From NCBI RefSeq assembly GCF_959029255.1, contig NZ_CAUFUE010000031.1, positions 1-50,492 on the forward strand: 50,492 nucleotides of DNA, in the 5' to 3' direction. Of the stretch, positions 1 through 8,137 are shown piece by piece. The stretch is from an uncultured Bacteroides sp. (GTDB lineage: Bacteria; Bacteroidota; Bacteroidia; Bacteroidales; Bacteroidaceae). A program made the position numbers and the translations under genes. The notes under the pieces are model-generated. The model ran no database searches and had not been told where the DNA came from. It was given only the letters and a program-made list of their open reading frames with translations. Position 1 is the stretch's first letter; the number at the start of each line of letters is the position of its first letter.

Positions 1-16
1 TATACATTATATAATA

Positions 17-51
17 TGCGTGCGCGTGGCGCGCGCTACACGCACGCACGA
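17..51 (-). terminator. Probable terminator after the HU-like gene
   Basis: A GC-rich imperfect inverted repeat (GCGTGCG at about 18-24 against CGCACGC at about 42-48, loop of G/C-rich bases) lies 15-45 bases past the stop codon of the HU-like gene on the minus strand. The minus-strand continuation is AT-rich but not a clean T run, so termination is likely rather than certain. Confidence 0.45.
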
Positions 52-62
52 AAAGAAGAAAA

Positions 63-668
63 TCAAGCCTTAATATAAACCACTGAACGTCCTCCCCCAC
101 GCTTACGGATAACTCCGGTTTCCATGAATTCCTGTAAATCGTATGTAGCGCGACGATTGGTGACATGCACAAGACGGGCATACTCAGCACGAGTGATACA
201 AACATTGGCACCCAAAAAATCCAGCATCTTCTCTTTTCTAGTGTCCATATCCTCAGCAGACACCTTGACTGGAGCATGTTTTTTATCCAAACGTTGCAGT
301 TCCATGGCAATAGACACCGTTTTCTTAAATTGCTTGTTGGGACGAAACTTCACCGTACCCAAACAAACCGACTCCGCCCGAATATCTTTTTTATTCATAG
401 CCGGACGCATACACTTCAGCGTGGTACTGAAATATCCGAATTCATCCAGCTCCACAGCATAGCCATCGGCCAGCCAACCGGCAAGGGTAGTGCTAAGCGC
501 TTGCACAATACCCACAATCATAGCATGAGGCATGTGTTGCTCTTTTGCAACCTGGTTAATAAACATCTTGGCAGGAATAGTTCCTTTGGAACAGATGCGG
601 GCATGCATCGGCTTCTTATCTTCGCCATTGGGAACAGGCGTTTCGTAAAGGTCATAATAAACACTCAT
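63..668 (-). CDS. HU-like DNA-binding protein with C-terminal winged-helix segment
   Basis: Predicted 201-residue cytoplasmic DNA-binding protein. Residues about 1-125 resemble the HU-related histone-like proteins common in Bacteroidales, with an N-terminal helical part (IPAKMFINQVAKEQ) and a later beta-arm region (GTVKFRPNKQFKK). Residues about 135-201 look like a winged helix: a short helical run, the helix NRRATYDLQEFMETG, and a basic wing RKRGGGRSVVY. Ordinary HU is about 90 residues, so this is the long, fused form. Its role (nucleoid protein or local regulator) cannot be told from sequence. It stands alone, and its upstream region carries a 22-bp repeat array, which suggests autoregulation or control by another DNA-binding protein. 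The start ATG at 668 fits the HU-like domain. The family call is fairly sure; the specific function is unknown. Confidence 0.75.
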   Translation of the reverse strand: MSVYYDLYETPVPNGEDKKPMHARICSKGTIPAKMFINQVAKEQHMPHAMIVGIVQALSTTLAGWLADGYAVELDEFGYFSTTLKCMRPAMNKKDIRAESVCLGTVKFRPNKQFKKTVSIAMELQRLDKKHAPVKVSAEDMDTRKEKMLDFLGANVCITRAEYARLVHVTNRRATYDLQEFMETGVIRKRGGGRSVVYIKA

Positions 669-760
669 AAAGCATTCTTTTTTAAAGGTTTAATGTAAGT
701 CAGGAAAAACTAACCGCCATTGCGGAGAGTTTTACCTCATAAATCAAGGAAAACTAAGTG

Positions 761-768
761 CAAAGTTA
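761..768 (-). promoter_or_regulatory. -7 promoter box for the HU-like gene
   Basis: On the minus strand this reads TAACTTTG, an exact match to the Bacteroides -7 consensus TAnnTTTG. It would place transcription start near 754, about 85 bases before the start codon. The -33 position (about 791-794) reads ATTG on the minus strand, a weak match that lies inside the 22-bp repeat array. Confidence 0.5.
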
Positions 769-781
769 GTAAAAAGTATTC

Positions 782-869
782 TTACTACAGCAATGATACT
801 TAATTACTATTGCCATGTAACTTTCTTACTATTGCAATAGAACTTTCTTACTACAGCAATAGTAAGATT
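782..869. repeat. Four direct repeats, exact 22-bp period, upstream of the HU-like gene
   Basis: TTACTA begins at 782, 804, 826 and 848, each followed by a related stretch (CAGCAAT or TTGCNAT), giving four copies with an exact 22-bp period, about two helical turns. Copy 3 contains a perfect 12-bp palindrome, CTATTGCAATAG (829-840). Copy 4 ends in TAGTAA (860-865), forming an inverted repeat with its own TTACTA. Another TAGTAA lies at 767-772. The array covers the -33 region of the HU-like promoter and extends upstream, as expected for an operator array. Confidence 0.8.
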
Positions 870-893
870 AATAATCGGTAAGAAAGAGAGTAG

Positions 894-928
894 TTTTCAG
901 GAGATATACTACTACTTTTCAGGAGATA
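894..928. repeat. Two 13-bp direct repeats, also 22 bp apart
   Basis: TTTTCAGGAGATA occurs at 894-906 and again at 916-928, identical and 22 bp apart. The sequence differs from the neighbouring TTACTA array but shares its period. The role is unknown; it may be a second binding array. Confidence 0.7.
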
Positions 929-1055
929 AGCAGGAAGTTTCCATAAACAAGGGAAAGCGGCATTTCGGTTGGCAATGTTGCGGTAAGTTCAGGAAAAAAT
1001 AAAGGGATGAAAGCGAAATAAACAGCCACTTATTCTGCAATCAAATAAAAATTAC

Positions 1056-1063
1056 TATTTTTG
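1056..1063 (+). promoter_or_regulatory. -7 box driving the candidate RNA at 1,069
   Basis: TATTTTTG matches TAnnTTTG exactly. Transcription would begin about 7 bases later, at about 1069-1070, which is where the outer stem of the predicted RNA begins. A weak -33 element may lie near 1032-1037. Confidence 0.5.
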
Positions 1064-1068
1064 CGCAA

Positions 1069-1214
1069 CCACTCACATACAACAAATGCGATATAGTGCA
1101 ACAGAAGGCATTGAGCCCTCGGCTGTGCACTATATCGCATTTTTATGTTAGTATGCGAGTGGTTTCCTACTAACAAGTCGAGGGCTTTTATTTCCTTCGT
1201 CTCGGTGCTTTTTT
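1069..1214 (+). ncRNA. Candidate structured small RNA, unidentified
   Basis: No credible ORF covers this stretch, yet it holds several nested pairings. A 17-bp perfect stem pairs 1084-1100 with 1126-1142. An outer 12-bp stem with one mismatch pairs 1069-1080 with 1151-1162. The hairpin loop AGCCCTCG (1114-1121) is complementary to CGAGGGCT (1179-1186), so a pseudoknot is possible. GTTAGTA (1147-1153) pairs with TACTAAC (1168-1174) and would compete with the outer stem. A T run follows at about 1209-1214. A matching promoter lies just upstream. It could be a 6S-like RNA or another Bacteroidota small RNA, but I cannot assign a family. It faces the SGNH gene tail to tail. Confidence 0.5.
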
Positions 1215-1256
1215 GAGTATTATTAACAGATAATATATTTGGAAGACTCTAAAAGT

Positions 1257-1994
1257 CTATTTAAATTTTGTCGTTTTTCCGTCTTGCTCGTGAGAGTAGG
1301 ACGGATTTTTTTTATCAATGACATAAGTACTTATCTGGTTACTGATGTCCTTCATACCTTGAATAGAGGGATGTCCCCACTGTTTATCAATATCGTGCAA
1401 ACAAATATTAGTAATTCCGTAATAGCGGCAAATCTCAACCATAGAACCGGTTACCTCTTCGGACAACTCAGTATTTGTGATATTATAAATCTTCGCATCA
1501 GGATATTTTTTAATAAGAGAGTCTAGCAGAAAGCAAAAAGCGGGACGGAAGTCACACAAATCGGCTTTTGTCCAACCGGCATACCGATACTCACCCATCG
1601 GTGCACCTGCCCAACTATCATTGGTACCTCCGAAGACAAGGATGATATCGGGATTACCCAGGTCGCTCATACGGCTAACAAAAGAACGATCGGAATAATC
1701 GGCTTTCTTATAGCCTGTATTACAGATGGTAGCACCCGAATAAGAGTTATTACGTTCCAGTTGATAACCGTTGCTACGAACAAAGAGAGCCCACCAAGTC
1801 TCCTCCACCCTTTTGACATCATTTTCTTTTTTCTCTCCGGGCACTCCATACCAGCAGAGGTTGGTTTCGGGGGTGACGTAACCATAAAAAGTGGAATAAG
1901 AATCTCCCAGAATAGAAACCTTGTTTTGCGCAAATCCGCCTAATGAAAAAAAAGCAAGTAATACAAAACTTGCTATTATGAATCGAGTTTTCAT
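1257..1994 (-). CDS. Secreted SGNH/GDSL-family hydrolase
   Basis: Predicted 245-residue exported esterase or deacetylase of the SGNH superfamily. Residues 1-22 form a signal peptide ending at FAQ. Block I is GDSYS with nucleophile Ser32, block III is GGTND (Asn125), and block V is a DKQWGH segment with catalytic His208. Small size and a secretion signal fit the periplasmic or surface carbohydrate esterases common in Bacteroides, but the substrate cannot be told. It is a single-gene unit: the next gene upstream on the strand ends at a terminator around 2,034-2,087. The start at 1994 is set by the signal peptide. Confidence 0.85.
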   Translation of the reverse strand: MKTRFIIASFVLLAFFSLGGFAQNKVSILGDSYSTFYGYVTPETNLCWYGVPGEKKENDVKRVEETWWALFVRSNGYQLERNNSYSGATICNTGYKKADYSDRSFVSRMSDLGNPDIILVFGGTNDSWAGAPMGEYRYAGWTKADLCDFRPAFCFLLDSLIKKYPDAKIYNITNTELSEEVTGSMVEICRYYGITNICLHDIDKQWGHPSIQGMKDISNQISTYVIDKKNPSYSHEQDGKTTKFK

Positions 1995-2024
1995 TATATA
2001 TTGTATTATATATATTTATTAGAA

Positions 2025-2032
2025 CAAAGTTA
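2025..2032 (-). promoter_or_regulatory. -7 box for the SGNH hydrolase
   Basis: The minus strand reads TAACTTTG, an exact TAnnTTTG match, 31 bases before the start codon. No clear -33 TTTG is visible at the usual spacing; the upstream T run belongs to the terminator of the efflux operon. Confidence 0.45.
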
Positions 2033-2033
2033 C

Positions 2034-2087
2034 AAAAAAACCCTTCATTGCCGAATCTAATCTAAAGAAATTCAAAGCAATGAAGGG
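2034..2087 (-). terminator. Terminator of the first RND operon
   Basis: An 11-bp perfect stem pairs 2041-2051 (CCCTTCATTGC) with 2077-2087 (GCAATGAAGGG). On the minus strand it is followed at once by seven T residues (2034-2040). It lies about 30 bases past the stop of the outer-membrane channel gene. Confidence 0.8.
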
Positions 2088-2118
2088 TGAGTGAATAAAA
2101 ACGAGAGAGTATGTTGTT

Positions 2119-3486
2119 CTATTCTCTGCCTCCGCCAAGCGCCTGATAGAGGTTGATGATACCTTGTATCTCATCAAAGCGGTCGGCTACCTGTGTCAGT
2201 TGGGCGGAAAGCAGGGATTGCTGTGCAGTGAGGACTTCCAGATAAGTGGACGTGCCATGTTGCATCAGGAGTTGTGTACTGCGGACTGCGTTTTCCAAGG
2301 AATTAATCTGCCCGGTACGCAGCGTTGTTTTTCCACGGGCTGTCTGCACCTGGGTAAGAGCGTTGTTAACCTCACTACCGGCATTGAGTAGAGCTTGCCG
2401 GAAAGCGAGTTTCGCTTCTTCCTGCTGCGCTTTGGCAATCTTAAGTTGTGCCACGTTCAGGCCTTTATTAAATAAAGGCTGCGTCAATGACCCTACAGCG
2501 GAAAGGAGAAGTTTTCCGGGATTGAGAATCATACTTCCGGCTGAATTAGTCCAACCTGCCGTCCCCCCCAGCGTGATGGACGGATAGAAGGCGGAACGGG
2601 CGGCATTGGTGCTATAAAAGGCGGATGCCAACGAAAGTTCGGCGCTCTTCACATCGGGACGGCGGGCAAGCAACTGAATAGGAACGCCTACGGCCAGTTC
2701 TTCGGGGAATACCTGCCCCTCCAGACGCCCACGTTCTATCGTACCGGGAACATCTCCGAGGAGGATGGAAAGGCTGTTTTCCACTTCCTTGATTTGTTGT
2801 TTCAGGTCGAGCAAAGAAGCTTCTACCTGGCGGCAGTTAGCTTCAGACTGGGAGACAGACGCCTCATTCGTCATCCCTGCCGCCATCATGGCACGCATGG
2901 TGCGCACGCTGTTCTGCCAATTGACGGCGGTTTCTTCCGATATGCGATACTGTTCGTCGAGCATCAACAAGGTATAATAGAGGTTGGCAACATTGGCTAT
3001 CAGTGAAGTACTGACAGCCTGCTCGTATTCCGCGCTTTGCAGATAAAGGGCTTTGGCACGACGCTTGGCATTCGTCAACTTTCCGAATATATCGATTTCC
3101 CAACTGGCGGAAGCGACAGCGGTGTATGTCCATGAACCTTTAGACTTATCGAAGCTACTGACACCGCCTTGAGGGGTGAGCATGAATGAGGGCAGGTAGG
3201 ACAGCTTGGCGGAAAGCAATGCGGCTTCCGCTTCCTTGATGCGTTGCCGGGCGGAAAGCAAGTCGGTATTACTTTGCAAAGCATGCTCGATGAGCGATTG
3301 CAATTGCGAATCAGTGAATAGTTCCCGCCAGGAGAGGGAGGCGATGGAGGTGGTATCTTGTAACTCGACCTCTTGCCCATAAAGTCCTTCAGTGCTGATG
3401 TCTTCCGGACGCTGGTATTTTGTATAAACGCCGCAACTGCTGAGCAAAAGGGTGGCGACAGCTGATATTATTATTTGTTTCTTCAT
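2119..3486 (-). CDS. RND efflux outer-membrane channel lipoprotein (NodT/OprM type)
   Basis: Predicted 455-residue TolC-family channel, the outer-membrane part of a tripartite drug efflux pump. It begins with a lipoprotein signal and lipobox LSSC (Cys18). The body shows the family's paired helical repeats: EHALQSNTDLLSARQRIKEAEAALL near residue 68, and LLARRPDVKSAELSLASAFY in the second half, the latter a hallmark of the NodT subgroup. Trimerisation would give a beta-barrel plus a periplasmic alpha-tunnel. It is the last gene of the adaptor-pump-channel operon, separated from the pump gene by a hairpin repeat. The substrate is unknown. Confidence 0.92.
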   Translation of the reverse strand: MKKQIIISAVATLLLSSCGVYTKYQRPEDISTEGLYGQEVELQDTTSIASLSWRELFTDSQLQSLIEHALQSNTDLLSARQRIKEAEAALLSAKLSYLPSFMLTPQGGVSSFDKSKGSWTYTAVASASWEIDIFGKLTNAKRRAKALYLQSAEYEQAVSTSLIANVANLYYTLLMLDEQYRISEETAVNWQNSVRTMRAMMAAGMTNEASVSQSEANCRQVEASLLDLKQQIKEVENSLSILLGDVPGTIERGRLEGQVFPEELAVGVPIQLLARRPDVKSAELSLASAFYSTNAARSAFYPSITLGGTAGWTNSAGSMILNPGKLLLSAVGSLTQPLFNKGLNVAQLKIAKAQQEEAKLAFRQALLNAGSEVNNALTQVQTARGKTTLRTGQINSLENAVRSTQLLMQHGTSTYLEVLTAQQSLLSAQLTQVADRFDEIQGIINLYQALGGGRE

Positions 3487-3503
3487 TGTTTAATGTTTAA
3501 GAA

Positions 3504-3601
3504 ATGAAGAATGATGAATGATGAATGAAGAATTTAGCTGCGCTATGAAGCATGCCGCAATGTAATTCTTCATTCTTCATTCTTAATTCTTCATTAAATT
3601 A
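3504..3601. repeat. Intergenic hairpin repeat, copy A
   Basis: Two 31-base arms rich in ATGAAGAAT (3504-3534 and 3564-3594) are imperfect inverted complements around a loop containing AAGCATGCCGCAA. A related element lies at 41,267-41,391, sharing the arms, this loop core and the flank ATTAAATTAT. In both cases the element sits between two minus-strand genes of one operon, directly after a stop codon. This looks like a dispersed non-coding family such as a REP or MITE-type element. Confidence 0.75.
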
Positions 3602-6600
3602 TCATTTATGCGCATCTTCTATTTCCTTCTTACTAATCTCCATTTCTTCCTCAATCTGCCAATCATGTGTCGGCACAGGTTGTGCGGAGCGACAACGCTC
3701 TTGCAACCATTGGAAAGTAACAAACAGAGCCGGTACAATAAAAAGTAACGCCAACGTACCGATGACCATACCTCCTACGGCACCCGTGCCGAGTGAGCGG
3801 TTACCATTGGCACCTACCCCTGTGGCAACCATGAGGGGGAGAAGGCCGAAAATCATGGTAAGGGCAGTCATCAGGATAGGACGCAGACGGGCCTTAGCGG
3901 CACTTACGGCAGAAGCTATCAAGCCCATACCCGCCTTACGGCGTTCGGCGGCATACTCGGTGAGCAGAATGGCAGTCTTGGCAAGCAAACCAATCAACAT
4001 AATCAAGCCGGTTTGCAAGTAGATATTGTTCTCCAATCCCAGCATCTTGGCAAAGAGGAAGCTTCCCATCAACCCTACCGGTACAGCCAGGATAACAGCA
4101 AACGGAATAATGAAACTTTCATAAAGCGCACTCAGGATAAGATAAATCATCAAGATACAAATTCCGAAGATGACAACCGTCGTTCCGCTTTGTTGGCTTT
4201 CCTCACGAGTGATACCACCGAAATCATAACCGTATCCTTTGGGAAGTGCAACCGCCGCCGTTTCTTGCACGGCACGAATGGCATCACCTGTACTATAGCC
4301 ATCAGCAGGCATGGCATTCACGGCAATGGAATTGAACATATTGAAACGGCTCAACGACTCGGCGCCATAGGAACGGGTGAGCGTTACGAACTGGCTCAAC
4401 GGCGCCATCTCCCCATTAGACATACGCACGAATGCATTATCGAGCGAAGCCTCATCCATACGGAACTTAGGATCAGCTTGTATCATTACTTTATATACTT
4501 TGGAAAAACGGTTGAAGTTGGATACATACTGCCCGCCGTAATAACCGGAAAGCGTAGACAAAACCTGATCGGGCGTGATACCGGCACGCTTACATTTGGA
4601 AGCATCCACCTCTACCGTCCACTGCGGATAACGAACATCAAAGGTAGAATAAGCCATTGAAATTTCGGGGCGTTGGTTCAACGCACCCATGTATTGCTGG
4701 GTAGTCCGGTAGAAAGTATTTATATCACCGCCCTGCTTGTCCTGTATATTCAGGTCGAGGGCATTACCCATACCGTAACCCGGAATCATACCCGGAGCGA
4801 TGGCGAATATCGTTGCGTCCTTAATGTCGGCCGTACGTCCGTACACTTGCCCGATGACAGCCTGCACCTGATCTTCCTTAGCTGTACGTTCATCCCAAGG
4901 TTTCAATTTCAGAATAATCATACCGAAGGAATTTCCCTGTCCGGAAAGCAAACCGTATCCGGCTACTTTCTGCAAATGCAATTTCTGGGGAATAGTTTCC
5001 AAGCGTTTCTCCACGCGTTCCATCACGTCGTTCGTAGTCTTGAGCGAACTACCCGGCGCCGTACTTACATTGACAAACAGAACGCCCTGGTCTTCATCGG
5101 GTACAAGCCCTGTTTTGGTTGTATTCATCAGGAATACCAATAAAACAACGGAGCATACCAATAGTGCCCACGACAACCAACGGCGTTTGATGAACAGCAA
5201 TACAATCGTCTTATATTTCTCTACCAAAATATCGAAAGCCGTATTGAACGCCTTACGGAAACGAGCGGCAAAATTCAGCTTCTGAGTACCGTCTTCATTG
5301 ATATAAGGGCACAACAGCAATGCGCACAAAGCCGGACTTAACGTCAACGCGTTTACAGCAGAGATACCTACAGCCACTGCCATCGTCAAACCGAATTGGG
5401 TGTAGAACGTACCGGAAGTTCCACCCATGAACGACACCGGAATGAATACCGCCATAAATACCAGCGAAGAAGTGATGACCGCATTGCTGATACCCTTCAT
5501 TGCATCGATACTTGCCATATAGGAGGATTTATAACCGACATCGAAACGTGCCTGTACCGCCTCCACCACGACAATGGCATCATCCACCACCGTACCGATG
5601 ACCAATACCAAGGCAAAAAGCGTAATAAGATTGATACTGAAACCGGCAATGGACATGAATGCGAATGTACCAATCAATGAAACGATGATACCCACCAGTG
5701 GAATCAGCGTAGAACGAATATCCTGCAAGAAAACATAAACCACTAGTATTACCAGCAGAATGGCTTCAATCAAGGTTTTTACCACCTCGTGGATAGAGGC
5801 GAACAGGAAATCATTGGAAGACATCATCTGCGTCAGTTCCACGCCCTTAGGCAGGTCTTTCCTCGCTTCATCCAGCAGTTTGTCAATCTCTTGGTTCACC
5901 TCCGTCGCATTGGAACCGGCCGTTTGGAAAACCATACAAGAGATACCGGGATGACCATCCATACCTCCTTTATAGGCATAACTGTCCCTACCCAGTTCTA
6001 CATCGGCAATATCTTTCAGTTTCAAGACTTCTCCGTCTTCCGTAGAACGAATCACGATGTCGCCAAATTCTTCGGGAGTAATCAGACGTCCGGTGTACTT
6101 CATGGTGTATTGATAGGTTTCATCCGAGTTTTCTCCGAATGAACCGGTAGCCGATTCGATATTCTGTTCGGCTAGTACAACCGTCACGTCGGAGGGAATA
6201 AGCTTATATTGCGCCATCACATCGGGTTTCATCCAGATACGCATGCTGTAGTCGCCTCCCATAATCATCATATCACCTACACCGGAGATACGGAGGATTT
6301 GCGGTTTCAGGTTGATACTGATGTAGTTGGCAAGAAAGTTCTCATCATAGCTGTCGTCGGGACTATGCAGGGAGAACATCTGCAAGATACTGGTCTGCCG
6401 CTTGCTGGTGGTTACCCCCACCTGTGTAACCTCTGCCGGAAGTTGCCCCGTGGCTTTGGAAACACGGTTTTGTACATTGACCGCCGCCATATCGGGGTCG
6501 GTTCCCTGCTTAAAGTAGACGGTGATGGAAACCGTACCGGCATTGCTGGCGGTAGAGGTCATGTAGGTCATGTTTTCCACACCGTTGATGGCTTCTTCCA

Positions 6601-6796
6601 ACGGAGCGACTACACTCTTTTGGAGGGTCTCGGCACTGGCACCGTAATAGGTGGTACTTACCATGATTGTAGGCGGCGCAATGTCAGGATATTGTTCAAC
6701 AGGCAGCGTGAACAATCCGATGATGCCCAGGATGACAATCGTAATGGAGATGACCGCCGAAAAGACCGGGCGTTCAATAAAGGTTCGTAAATTCAT
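3602..6796 (-). CDS. RND efflux pump, inner-membrane subunit (HAE-1, AcrB-like)
   Basis: Predicted 1,064-residue proton-driven exporter of the AcrB/MexB family. It starts with the usual amphipathic helix and first membrane segment (FIERPVFSAVISITIVILG), followed by the two-fold repeat of six membrane segments and large periplasmic loops. Transmembrane helix 4 carries the proton-relay aspartates (Asp405 and Asp406 in GTVVDDAIVV). The matching Lys in the second half lies in the GLLAKTAILLTEYA segment. The length is typical for the hydrophobe/amphiphile branch. It lies 18 bases after the adaptor gene, so the two should be co-transcribed. Substrates are likely hydrophobic toxins or antibiotics but cannot be named. 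Confidence 0.95.
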   Translation of the reverse strand: MNLRTFIERPVFSAVISITIVILGIIGLFTLPVEQYPDIAPPTIMVSTTYYGASAETLQKSVVAPLEEAINGVENMTYMTSTASNAGTVSITVYFKQGTDPDMAAVNVQNRVSKATGQLPAEVTQVGVTTSKRQTSILQMFSLHSPDDSYDENFLANYISINLKPQILRISGVGDMMIMGGDYSMRIWMKPDVMAQYKLIPSDVTVVLAEQNIESATGSFGENSDETYQYTMKYTGRLITPEEFGDIVIRSTEDGEVLKLKDIADVELGRDSYAYKGGMDGHPGISCMVFQTAGSNATEVNQEIDKLLDEARKDLPKGVELTQMMSSNDFLFASIHEVVKTLIEAILLVILVVYVFLQDIRSTLIPLVGIIVSLIGTFAFMSIAGFSINLITLFALVLVIGTVVDDAIVVVEAVQARFDVGYKSSYMASIDAMKGISNAVITSSLVFMAVFIPVSFMGGTSGTFYTQFGLTMAVAVGISAVNALTLSPALCALLLCPYINEDGTQKLNFAARFRKAFNTAFDILVEKYKTIVLLFIKRRWLSWALLVCSVVLLVFLMNTTKTGLVPDEDQGVLFVNVSTAPGSSLKTTNDVMERVEKRLETIPQKLHLQKVAGYGLLSGQGNSFGMIILKLKPWDERTAKEDQVQAVIGQVYGRTADIKDATIFAIAPGMIPGYGMGNALDLNIQDKQGGDINTFYRTTQQYMGALNQRPEISMAYSTFDVRYPQWTVEVDASKCKRAGITPDQVLSTLSGYYGGQYVSNFNRFSKVYKVMIQADPKFRMDEASLDNAFVRMSNGEMAPLSQFVTLTRSYGAESLSRFNMFNSIAVNAMPADGYSTGDAIRAVQETAAVALPKGYGYDFGGITREESQQSGTTVVIFGICILMIYLILSALYESFIIPFAVILAVPVGLMGSFLFAKMLGLENNIYLQTGLIMLIGLLAKTAILLTEYAAERRKAGMGLIASAVSAAKARLRPILMTALTMIFGLLPLMVATGVGANGNRSLGTGAVGGMVIGTLALLFIVPALFVTFQWLQERCRSAQPVPTHDWQIEEEMEISKKEIEDAHK

Positions 6797-6814
6797 TGTT
6801 CAATCCTCCTCTGT

Positions 6815-7939
6815 TTATTGATTATCCGATACTGTTTTAGCCTGCACAGGCGTACCTTCACGCAACAAGCCTACTCCTTCAGCTACAATCACATCTCCGA
6901 CTTGCAATCCATTTTCCACAATATATTCTTGCCCGCCATTTACACGAGACACTTGCACCGGGGCAGATTGCGCTTTACCATCCACTACTTTATAGACATA
7001 TACCTTATCCTGTATTTCGTAGGTAGCAGTTTGCGGAACAACTATACAATTTTCCTTTTTCACCGGAATCACCACATTGCCCGAGCCACCACTCGTCAAT
7101 AATCCGTCTTTATTGGGAAAAACAGCACGCAGACTGACTGTTCCGGTAGATGTATCGATGATACCGCTGATGGTTTCTATCTTTCCTTCCTGGGGATAAA
7201 CGGAACGATCGTTCAATTGCAAAGTGATGGAAGGCATTTCCGCCAACGCTTTTTCTTTGGAACCATAGCGGCGGATTAAATCAAGCATCTGATTTTCCGT
7301 CATCGAGAAATAGACATACATATTAGAATTGTCCGAAACGGTAGTCAGCGGTTTCGGTAAGCTGGCGCTCACCAATGTACCCACACGATAGGGTAATGTG
7401 CCTACTACGCCATCAGCCGGACTTTTTACTTCCGTATAAGAAAGATTATTGGCTGCATTCACCCTCCCGGCTTCGGCTTGCGCCAATTGCGCTTTCGCAC
7501 TCAGCAAATTATTATAGGAGGTCTTCAAGTCAAACTCGGAAACCACTTGCTGGGCATAAAGTTCCCGCTTGCTGTCGTATGTCAGTTGGGAGGTCGCCAC
7601 CCCGGCACGCGCCGCCTCCACGTTGGCTTCAGCCGTGCGCAGGGCTGCCAGATAGGGCACTTGGTCGATAATAAACAGGATTTGTCCTTTACGCACCGCT
7701 TGTCCTTCTTCCACACATAGCTTAGTAAGCGTACCGGACACTTGTGGATAAATATCAATGTCTTGTCGTCCGCGAATTGTTGCAGAATAGACGGTTTGTA
7801 GCTCTTTGTCGGTAGTTGTGATGTTCATCACCCGATACTCCGATTGATTTTGCACGGCAGGAGCGTTGCTGCAAGCCGCCAATGTTACCCCGCAGATGAA
7901 CGTCATCATCTGCTTTGTCATACTCTTCTTTGTTACCAT
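6815..7939 (-). CDS. RND efflux periplasmic adaptor (membrane fusion protein)
   Basis: Predicted 374-residue lipoprotein adaptor linking the pump to the outer-membrane channel. The lipobox is LAAC (near residue 23). It then shows the lipoyl-like half motif GTLTKLCVEEGQAVRKGQILF, a coiled-coil hairpin (EANVEAARAGVATSQLTYDSKRELYAQ), the second lipoyl half (KSPADGVVGTLPYRVGTLVS) and beta-barrel and membrane-proximal domains. It is the first gene of the operon, transcribed away from the araC gene, which fits regulation by that protein. An alternative start six codons downstream (7921) also leaves a complete signal; I kept the longer form. Confidence 0.93.
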   Translation of the reverse strand: MVTKKSMTKQMMTFICGVTLAACSNAPAVQNQSEYRVMNITTTDKELQTVYSATIRGRQDIDIYPQVSGTLTKLCVEEGQAVRKGQILFIIDQVPYLAALRTAEANVEAARAGVATSQLTYDSKRELYAQQVVSEFDLKTSYNNLLSAKAQLAQAEAGRVNAANNLSYTEVKSPADGVVGTLPYRVGTLVSASLPKPLTTVSDNSNMYVYFSMTENQMLDLIRRYGSKEKALAEMPSITLQLNDRSVYPQEGKIETISGIIDTSTGTVSLRAVFPNKDGLLTSGGSGNVVIPVKKENCIVVPQTATYEIQDKVYVYKVVDGKAQSAPVQVSRVNGGQEYIVENGLQVGDVIVAEGVGLLREGTPVQAKTVSDNQ

Positions 7940-8004
7940 ACTCTTTTTTCTTAAAATAAATACTTATTGAACGAAAGTGAATTCCTTCTTCCGAAAGCCG
8001 GCGG

Positions 8005-8012
8005 CAAAGGTA
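8005..8012 (-). promoter_or_regulatory. -7 box for the first RND operon
   Basis: The minus strand reads TACCTTTG, an exact TAnnTTTG match, 65 bases before the adaptor start. A CAAA at 8026-8029 is too close to be a standard -33 element, so the promoter may depend on an activator, plausibly the divergent AraC protein. Confidence 0.5.
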
Positions 8013-8053
8013 TGCCGTTTTTGAACAAAAGCTTGTTTCATTGGGCGCACTCG

Positions 8054-8074
8054 ATTGTTCATTTTCGGAACAAT
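8054..8074. promoter_or_regulatory. Candidate operator between adaptor and araC
   Basis: A perfect 7-bp inverted repeat, ATTGTTC (8054-8060) and GAACAAT (8068-8074) with a 7-base spacer, lies in the divergent promoter region, just upstream of the araC -33 element. It is a reasonable site for the AraC protein or another dimeric regulator. Confidence 0.45.
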
Positions 8075-8078
8075 GTGC

Positions 8079-8108
8079 TTGACAATCAAAAAAGAACTTG
8101 TAGCTTTG
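8079..8108 (+). promoter_or_regulatory. Promoter of the araC-type gene
   Basis: TAGCTTTG at 8101-8108 matches the TAnnTTTG -7 box exactly. TTGA at 8079-8082 sits near the -33 position with about 18 bases between. Transcription would start near 8115, 23 bases before the start codon. Confidence 0.55.
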
Positions 8109-8137
8109 CAGTCGTTAAAACCCAATAGATATTAGTT

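Noticed and set aside
782..869. CRISPR-like array near 0.8 kb
   Set aside because: The repeats follow each other with no unique spacers of 25-40 bases, and no cas genes are present.
1069..1214. Riboswitch for the gene at 1,257-1,994
   Set aside because: The structured region would be transcribed on the plus strand, while that gene lies on the minus strand and ends there, so it cannot be its leader.
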